Shown here in pieces: positions 58,146 through 64,000 of a stretch of DNA of 64,000 nucleotides. The notes beneath the pieces were generated by a model that saw only the letters and a list, made by a program, of their open reading frames with translations, was not told the DNA's origin and did no database searches. Origin of the DNA: Haloplanus salinarum. GTDB lineage: Archaea; Halobacteriota; Halobacteria; Halobacteriales; Haloferacaceae. The first letter of the stretch is position 1. Every line of letters begins with the position of its first letter. A program made the position numbers and the translations under genes. Where the stretch lies: NCBI RefSeq assembly GCF_024498175.1, contig NZ_CP101823.1, forward strand, positions 1,922,001 through 1,986,000, read 5' to 3'.

Positions 58146-60908
58146 ATGGATCGGCCCGAGGCGGAGGTCCCCGAGCGACTGGCCGCCGCGGCGGACGACG
58201 TCGACGTCCTCGAACTGCTCGACCCCGCCGTCCGCGACTGGTGGGTCGACCGGTTCGGGGCGTACGTCCCCGAGAACGGCGGCTTCTTCACGCCGCCACA
58301 GCGGGGCGCCATCCCGCTCGTCCACGAGGGGGAGAACGCGCTCGTCTGTGCCCCGACGGGCAGCGGGAAGACCCTCGCCTCCTTCATCGCGATCATCAAC
58401 GAACTGTTCCGCCGGGAGCGGGCCGACGGCCTCGACGACACGGTGTACTGTCTGTACGTGTCGCCGCTGAAAGCACTCGCCAACGACGTCCAGCGGAACC
58501 TCGCTGACCCGCTGGCCGGCATCCGGGAGCGACTGGAGACGCGGGGGGAGTCGACGGAAGTGCGACAGGCCACCCGCCACGGCGACACCGACGACGCCGC
58601 CCGCCGGCGGATGCTCGCGGAGACGCCACACATCCTCAACACGACCCCCGAGACGCTCGCCATCCTGCTCAACGCCCCGAAGTTCCGCGAGAAACTGCGG
58701 ACCGTCGAGTACGTCGTCGTCGACGAGATTCACGCGCTCGCCGCGAACAAGCGCGGCACGCACCTCTCGGTGTCGTTGGAACGGCTGGCAGACCTGACCG
58801 AGGGCTCGCCGACCCGGATCGGCTGTTCGGCGACGGTCGAACCCCTCGATACCGTCGCCGACTTCCTCGTCGGGCGGGCGGAACCGGGTGGCCCGGCCCG
58901 GGACTGCGAGGTGGTCGACGCCCGCTTCGCCCGCGAGTTCGACCTCCGGATCGACTGCCCGGTCGACGACCTGGTCGCCACGCCCGGCGACGTCGTCCGC
59001 GACCGCTTCTACGACCGCCTCCACGACCTGGTCGACTCCCACACCAACACGCTGGTGTTCACGAACACCCGCTCGGGTGCCGAGCGGGTCCTGCAGGCGC
59101 TCCGCGAGCGCTACGGCTACGACGACGGGAACTCCGGCTGTCACCACGGGAGCCTCTCGGCCGAGCGCCGGGACGCGGTGGAGGCGGCGCTCAAGGCCGG
59201 CGACCTCGACGTGGTGACCACCTCCACCAGCCTCGAACTCGGTATCGACATGCCCCACGTCGACCTGGTAGTGCAGGTCGGCTCGCCGAAATCCGTCGCG
59301 GCGTTGCTCCAGCGGGTCGGACGGGCTGGCCACCAAGTGGGACAGGTCGTCGAGGGGCGCGTGGTCGCCCTGGACCGCGACGACCTGGTCGAGTGTGCCG
59401 TGATGGGCCGCAAGGCCGAATCCGGGTTCGTCGACCGCGTGTTCGTCCCCGAGAACGCCTTCGACGTGGCCGCCCAGCACGTCTATGGGATGGCGATCAA
59501 CGGCGTTCGCCCCGAGTCCGAGGTGCGGGCGATCCTCCGCCGAGCCTACCCCTACCGGAACTTCGGCGGCGACGACTTCGAGACGCTCTTTCGGTACCTC
59601 ACCGCCGATTACGAGGGACTGGAGGAGCGAAACGTCTACGCGAAGGTCTGGCGGGACCGGAACGACCCGCCGGACGGCGAGCACCACCACCCGTCGTTCC
59701 CGGTCGGCGAGCCACTGATCGGCAAGCGGGGCCGCCTCGCGCGGATGATCTACCTGACGAACGTCGGGACCATCCCCGACTCCTTCGCCTGTGACGTGTT
59801 CGTTCGCGGCGGCGAGGAGTGGGTCGGCCAACTCGACGAGGACTACCTCGACACCCTCGATCCGGGCGACGTGTTCGTCATCGGCGGCGAGCGCTTCGAG
59901 TTCCGCTACCGTCGCGGTTCGAAGGTGTACGTCGACCGCACCGCCGCCCGGCCGACGGTGCCCTCGTGGTACTCCGAGCGCCTGCCGCTCTCGGCGGACC
60001 TCGCGCGGGAGATCCTCGCCTTCCAGCGCGACCTCCTCGACCGTCTCGGCGAGGGCGGTCCGCCGGCGGCCCGGGACTGGCTCCGGAGCGACGTCCTGTC
60101 GGAACGGGCGGTGCGGGCGCTGACCCGCCTCTACGACCAGCAGGTCGCCTTCGCCGGCGCGGAGAGCGTCTCGACGCCGACCCGCCTCGCCATCGAGGAG
60201 GTACGCGACCGGGAGACCTACCGCCGCCGGTACTACGTCCACGCTGTCTACGGGCGGCGGTGCAACGACGGCCTCTCGCGGCTGCTGGCCGCGAAGTGTG
60301 CCAACGAGGCGACGGCGAACGTCACCGTCGCGGTCGCCGACAACGGCTTCGTCCTCTCGATGCCGCTGAACCGCCGGATCGACGTCGCCGGCCTCCTCCG
60401 GGGACTCGACCCCGACGACGTGCGGGCGGAACTCCGGGCGGCCCTCCGGGGGACCGACCTCCGCAAGCGGTACTTCCGGATCGACGCCACGCGCTCGCTG
60501 ATGATCCTGAAACGGTACAAGGGGACGGAGAAGTCGGCGGCTCGCCAGCAGGTCGAAAGCGAGACGCTCCTCTCGCTGGCCGACGACCTGGAGGACTTCG
60601 CGGTGATCGAGGAGACCGACCGGGAGCTACTGGAGGACAAACTCCACGTCGAGGGGCTCGAACGCGTGCTTCGGGGGATCCGGTCGGGGAAAATCGAGAT
60701 CAGCGAGCGGACGGTCGAGACGCCCACGCCGCGGGCCTTCGGCCTGGCGACCCTCGCCGCCACCGACACCGTCCTCGCCGAGGACGAGGACGCGGTGCTC
60801 CGGGAGTTCCACGAGCGGGTGCTGGCGGATATCGACGGGAGGTCGGCGGGAAGCGACGCCGATGTCGCCGGCGGTAACGGGCCACGCGGAGCGGACGGCG
60901 ACGGGTAA
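58146..60908 (+). CDS. lhr: Lhr-type ATP-dependent helicase
   Basis: The ATG at 58146 gives 920 residues. Walker A is CAPTGSGKT (residues 69-76), motif II VVVDEIHALAAN, motif III IGCSATVEPL, and motif VI HQVGQVVEGRV after LQRVGRAGHQ. A long C-terminal part includes an Lhr core (YRRGSKVYVDRTAA). It is a superfamily 2 3'-5' helicase with a ring-like extension, acting in DNA repair or RNA processing. It is about the normal archaeal Lhr length. Confidence 0.93.
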   Translation: MDRPEAEVPERLAAAADDVDVLELLDPAVRDWWVDRFGAYVPENGGFFTPPQRGAIPLVHEGENALVCAPTGSGKTLASFIAIINELFRRERADGLDDTVYCLYVSPLKALANDVQRNLADPLAGIRERLETRGESTEVRQATRHGDTDDAARRRMLAETPHILNTTPETLAILLNAPKFREKLRTVEYVVVDEIHALAANKRGTHLSVSLERLADLTEGSPTRIGCSATVEPLDTVADFLVGRAEPGGPARDCEVVDARFAREFDLRIDCPVDDLVATPGDVVRDRFYDRLHDLVDSHTNTLVFTNTRSGAERVLQALRERYGYDDGNSGCHHGSLSAERRDAVEAALKAGDLDVVTTSTSLELGIDMPHVDLVVQVGSPKSVAALLQRVGRAGHQVGQVVEGRVVALDRDDLVECAVMGRKAESGFVDRVFVPENAFDVAAQHVYGMAINGVRPESEVRAILRRAYPYRNFGGDDFETLFRYLTADYEGLEERNVYAKVWRDRNDPPDGEHHHPSFPVGEPLIGKRGRLARMIYLTNVGTIPDSFACDVFVRGGEEWVGQLDEDYLDTLDPGDVFVIGGERFEFRYRRGSKVYVDRTAARPTVPSWYSERLPLSADLAREILAFQRDLLDRLGEGGPPAARDWLRSDVLSERAVRALTRLYDQQVAFAGAESVSTPTRLAIEEVRDRETYRRRYYVHAVYGRRCNDGLSRLLAAKCANEATANVTVAVADNGFVLSMPLNRRIDVAGLLRGLDPDDVRAELRAALRGTDLRKRYFRIDATRSLMILKRYKGTEKSAARQQVESETLLSLADDLEDFAVIEETDRELLEDKLHVEGLERVLRGIRSGKIEISERTVETPTPRAFGLATLAATDTVLAEDEDAVLREFHERVLADIDGRSAGSDADVAGGNGPRGADGDG

Positions 60909-61084
60909 CGGCACGACTGACCGGCCCGGCGGGCGGACGGATCGACCAACGGACATTTGTCGGTGTGGCAAATACGATCGGGTGACGGAAACGGTAATTC
61001 GGCTATCGCCGGGGACGGTCGGGGGGCCACGATGTGGGACATAGGACGGTCGTCATGGTAAGGTCGGCTCACGCTCTCGGGTAG

Positions 61085-62818
61085 ATGGATCTCTCGCTCA
61101 CGCTGTTCGTGCTGCTGGAGCTCGTCGTCGGCGCGACAGCGACGGTCGTGGCGTTCGTGGCGTGGACCTACCGCGACAGGCCGGGGGGAACTCCCCTGCT
61201 GGCGATGGCGGTCACGGGCGTCGCCTACGCGGCGACGAGCGTCGTCGAGTCGACCGTCGGCGACCCGATGCTGTGGGAGCTGGTCACGGGCCTCCAGTAT
61301 CCACTGACGGCCGCCCTCGCCGTCGAGTCGTTCTACCTCGCCGCCGAGTTCACGCGGCGCGAGCGGTACCTGCGGCCGGCGGTCACGGGGCCGCTGGTCG
61401 GCGTGGTGGTGGTGATCCTAGCAGTCTCGCTGACCGATCCCGCACACGACCTGCTTCGAGGCCCACCCGAACTGACGGCCATGGGCGTGTTCACCGCCAC
61501 CTACGGCCCGCTCTTCTGGATGCATACGCTCGTCTCGCTGGCGATCATCCTCGCCAGCGTCACCCTGTTGACCGTCGAACTGGCGAACGCGGACGGGATC
61601 TACCGCGAGCAGATCACAGCCGTCGTCGTGGGCTTTCTGCTCGGAATCGCCTTCTTCCTCTGGGAGTCGCTCGCACCGATCCATCCGGCGTTCAACCTCG
61701 CGACCGTCGGGATCGTCGGCTGGTGTTTCGCCACGCTCTGGGGCGTGTTCCGGGTCGATCTACTCGAAACGAGACAGGTCGCCCGCAAGACGCTCATCGA
61801 CGGCATGGCCGATCCCGTCATCGCGCTGGACACGGAGGACCGCGTCCTCGACACCAATCCACGGGCGCGCGACCTCCTCGACCTCGACGACGACGACGTC
61901 GGGACCCCCGTCACGGCGGCGCTCTCCGCGTATCCGCCGCTGCTGGACGCGATCGATGCCGGCGAGGACGAACGGGAGATCACGCTCCGGCGGGACGGCG
62001 GGGAGCGCCACTACCGGATCAAGCAGTCGCCGGTGTATCACACCCGGTCGCACGCGGGCCGCCTCGGCGATCGCGAGGTCCGACTCGGTCGGACGGTGGT
62101 GATCGAGGACGTGACCGAGCGCAGGAACCGTGAGCGGGAACTCGAACGACAGAACGAGCGCCTCGACGAGTTCGTGAGCGTCGTCTCTCACGACCTTAGA
62201 AACCCGCTGAACGTCGCCGCGGGACACGCCGAGCTGGCCCGTCAGGAGTGTGACAGCGACCACCTCGACGAAGTGCTGCGATCGCACGAGCGGATGGAGA
62301 CCCTGATCGAGGACCTCCTGACCCTGGCACGGAGCGGGCGCTCCATCGACGAGACGGAGGCGGTCGACCTGCCGGCGGTCGCCCGGCGCTGCTGGCGGAA
62401 CGTCGAGACCGACGGCGCGACTCTCTCCGTCGAGACGGACCTGACGGTCGTCGCCGACCGGACCCGCCTCCAGCAGCTGCTGGAGAACCTCGTGCGGAAC
62501 AGCGTCGAACACGGGTCGACCGACAGCCGGCCGGAGGCCGACGATAGCGTCGAACACGGAGCGGGCAACGACGACGGCGTCACGGTCACGGTCGGTGCGG
62601 TCGAGGACGGCTTCTTCGTGGCGGACGACGGCTCGGGGATCGACGCGGCGGAGCACGAGCGGGTGTTCGAGAGCGGCTACTCGACCGGGGACGAGGGGAG
62701 CGGGCTCGGATTACACATCGTCGAACGGATCGCCGAGGCACACGGTTGGTCCGTCCGCGCCGCCGAGAGCGCGGCGGGCGGGGCGCGCTTCGAGATAACC
62801 GGCGTCGAGGCGGCGTAG
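61085..62818 (+). CDS. Membrane histidine kinase with 7TM sensor
   Basis: A 577-residue kinase. The N-terminus has seven hydrophobic segments (about 1-225; FVLLELVVGATATVVAFVAW opens), then a PAS-like domain (about 235-355), HisKA with His369 in VVSHDLRNPLN, and HATPase (NLVRNSVEHGS, VADDGSGIDAAEHERVFESG, GLGLHIVERI). Behind the N-box lies the same 15-codon tandem repeat as in the receiver kinase at 26010. The sensor head resembles the haloarchaeal 7TM/16TM sensors. No partner regulator gene is adjacent. Start at ATG 61085; the 176-base gap before it holds no other gene. Confidence 0.9.
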   Translation: MDLSLTLFVLLELVVGATATVVAFVAWTYRDRPGGTPLLAMAVTGVAYAATSVVESTVGDPMLWELVTGLQYPLTAALAVESFYLAAEFTRRERYLRPAVTGPLVGVVVVILAVSLTDPAHDLLRGPPELTAMGVFTATYGPLFWMHTLVSLAIILASVTLLTVELANADGIYREQITAVVVGFLLGIAFFLWESLAPIHPAFNLATVGIVGWCFATLWGVFRVDLLETRQVARKTLIDGMADPVIALDTEDRVLDTNPRARDLLDLDDDDVGTPVTAALSAYPPLLDAIDAGEDEREITLRRDGGERHYRIKQSPVYHTRSHAGRLGDREVRLGRTVVIEDVTERRNRERELERQNERLDEFVSVVSHDLRNPLNVAAGHAELARQECDSDHLDEVLRSHERMETLIEDLLTLARSGRSIDETEAVDLPAVARRCWRNVETDGATLSVETDLTVVADRTRLQQLLENLVRNSVEHGSTDSRPEADDSVEHGAGNDDGVTVTVGAVEDGFFVADDGSGIDAAEHERVFESGYSTGDEGSGLGLHIVERIAEAHGWSVRAAESAAGGARFEITGVEAA

Positions 62819-62832
62819 GTCTCGGGTCGTCG

Positions 62833-64000
62833 TCACCGCCGCGCCCAGTCCAGCATCCGGGCGTAGAACGGCTCCGACGCCAGCGCCCCGGCGTCCCCGA
62901 CGAGGACGAGCGACTTCTTCGCCCGCGTGAGCGCCACGTTCACCCGCCGGGTATCCTCGAAGATGGGGCCGTCGAGGTCGCCGGTGGCGACGAAGGAGAC
63001 GACGACCACCTCGGCGCTCGACCCCTGGAAGCGGTCGACGGTGTCGACGGCCACGTCCACCCGGCGGCTGATCTCCGCCACCTGCGCGCGGAAGGGGGCG
63101 ATCACCACCACGTCGTCGGGGTCGACGCCGGCGTCGAGGTACTCCGCGACGACGGCGGCCACCCGCTCGGCCTCGACGGGGTTGGCGTTGCCCTCGCGGC
63201 ACCCGTCGGGGTCGATAAATCGGACGCCCCGCCGAAGTTCCGGACCGAGGGCCGCCCCGTCGACGCCCGGGAGGTCGGAAAGCGTCCCGCCGGCCACCTC
63301 GGGGGTCGCCGGACGGAGCGCGCCGTCGTAGAACTCCCGGGAGGCAAAGGCCTGGATGCGCTGGCTCATGCGGTACTGTCTGTCGAGCATGGTCGCGGCG
63401 TCGGGATGCGCGTCGTGGAGGCGCTCGAACAGCGATGTAGCGAGCCGTTCGTCGCCCGACTGGACGACCGGCGGGAGTTGCTGGTGGTCGCCGACGAGAA
63501 CGAACCGGTCCGCGAGGTTGATGGCCGCGAGCGTCCCCGGCTCCGTCAACTGCGACGCCTCGTCGACGACGGCGACGTCGAAGGAATCCTCGCGGAGCTC
63601 CCGGGAGCCACAGGTGGCGGTGGTGGCGGCGACGACGGGCGCCGACCGGAGCGCGGCCGCCCGGTCGTTCGGCTCGCCCCGGCGCTCCAGGCGCACGTCG
63701 AGCATGTCCTCGCGGACGCCAGTCGCCGTGCCCACCCGGGCCACGTCCTCGAACCCCTGTTCCCGGAGGGCTTCGAGGGCGTTGTCGACGGCACGGTTCG
63801 TAAACGCCGAGAGGAGGACCCGCTCGCCGCGTTCGACCAGCGCTCGGACGAGGTGGGCGATGGTGTAGGTCTTGCCCGTCCCCGGCGGGCCGTGGACGAG
63901 CGCGAAATCCTCGGCGCCGACGGCCCGCCGGACGGCGTCGTTTTGGGCATCGTTGTTGTCGACGAACGTCTCCGTCACCTCGTTGAAGGTGGGGTCCCGC
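62833..64000 (-). CDS. DNA2/NAM7-like superfamily 1 helicase (C-terminal part)
   Basis: The frame runs through the right window edge, so the N-terminus is missing; about 388 residues are seen. Walker A VHGPPGTGKTYTIAHLV, motif Ia SAFTNRAVDNA, motif II DVAVVDEASQL, motif III LVGDHQQLPPVV, Q-motif RQYRMSQ and motif VI VNVALTRAKKSLVL are all present. It is a 5'-3' helicase of the Upf1/DNA2 group; its partner nuclease or zinc parts, if any, lie outside. It converges with the kinase gene, ending 15 bases from it. Confidence 0.9.
   Translation of the reverse strand, partial: RDPTFNEVTETFVDNNDAQNDAVRRAVGAEDFALVHGPPGTGKTYTIAHLVRALVERGERVLLSAFTNRAVDNALEALREQGFEDVARVGTATGVREDMLDVRLERRGEPNDRAAALRSAPVVAATTATCGSRELREDSFDVAVVDEASQLTEPGTLAAINLADRFVLVGDHQQLPPVVQSGDERLATSLFERLHDAHPDAATMLDRQYRMSQRIQAFASREFYDGALRPATPEVAGGTLSDLPGVDGAALGPELRRGVRFIDPDGCREGNANPVEAERVAAVVAEYLDAGVDPDDVVVIAPFRAQVAEISRRVDVAVDTVDRFQGSSAEVVVVSFVATGDLDGPIFEDTRRVNVALTRAKKSLVLVGDAGALASEPFYARMLDWARR

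Noticed and set aside
58053-60242. 729-codon minus-strand open frame antisense to lhr
   Set aside because: No recognisable domain, and the plus-strand helicase motifs are intact.
1-64000. tRNA, rRNA and CRISPR arrays
   Set aside because: I looked through the intergenic gaps for cloverleaf-like CCA-less acceptor stems, rRNA cores and regularly spaced direct repeats and saw none; a covariance-model search would be needed to be certain.

Overview
The window is a stretch of a haloarchaeal (class Halobacteria) chromosome. Evidence for this is the high GC outside the first 4.5 kb, the acidic Asp/Glu-rich proteins, TATA boxes placed 26-29 bases before many start codons (leaderless transcripts), Tat/lipobox signal sequences, an IS6-type halophile transposase, and archaeal markers such as GatE, Elp3, isopentenyl phosphate kinase, diadenylate cyclase DacZ and the N-glycosylation enzymes AglF and AglJ. 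I cannot fix the genus. I saw no rRNA, tRNA or CRISPR array.

Layout. Positions 1-4540 are a conspicuously AT-rich surface-glycan island on the minus strand: a gene cut by the window edge, a family 2 glycosyltransferase, a methyltransferase, an IS6-family element that has replaced the middle of a sugar-nucleotide epimerase gene (both ends of that gene are still recognisable), and a sulfatase-fold gene. Positions 4540-12000 continue the glycan theme at normal GC: three more sulfatase-fold genes, a Wzx-type flippase, aglF and aglJ. Together this looks like a locus that makes, decorates and exports lipid-linked glycans.

Positions 12000-24200 carry housekeeping and regulation: an Lrp/TRASH regulator, an MFS exporter, purD, dacZ coupled to an MscS-like channel gene, a hexapeptide acyltransferase, elp3, a RecJ-like DHH protein with S1 and OB folds, a Yip1-type membrane protein, an FMN reductase and a PhaB/FabG-type reductase. 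Positions 24400-28200 are a signalling cassette: a degenerate receiver-GAF protein, a KaiC-like protein without the Walker lysine, and a receiver/PAS histidine kinase. Then follow gatE, a malyl-CoA lyase-type gene, a DsbA-like lipoprotein with a membrane partner, and a fused D-lactate-dehydrogenase-type flavoprotein with a DUF3830-like protein and an Nramp-like carrier.

Positions 40400-53900 are metabolic: asd, pccA-birA (carboxylase and its biotin ligase), a universal stress protein, an amidohydrolase, an HD phosphohydrolase, a DJ-1/PfpI protein, an MFS carrier, sod, a NosL-like lipoprotein, and folA divergent from thyX. Positions 54000-57800 hold three copies of an 82-bp palindromic element, each starting on the last base of a TGA stop codon; two of them bracket the mevalonate kinase/isopentenyl phosphate kinase pair. 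The window ends with an Lhr helicase, a 7TM histidine kinase and an incomplete superfamily 1 helicase.

The most unusual observations are the stop-codon-docked 82-bp palindromes, the IS-mediated internal deletion of the epimerase, the shared 15-codon repeat in two histidine kinases, the receiver with Glu in place of the phospho-Asp, and the Nramp-like protein without metal-site motifs.
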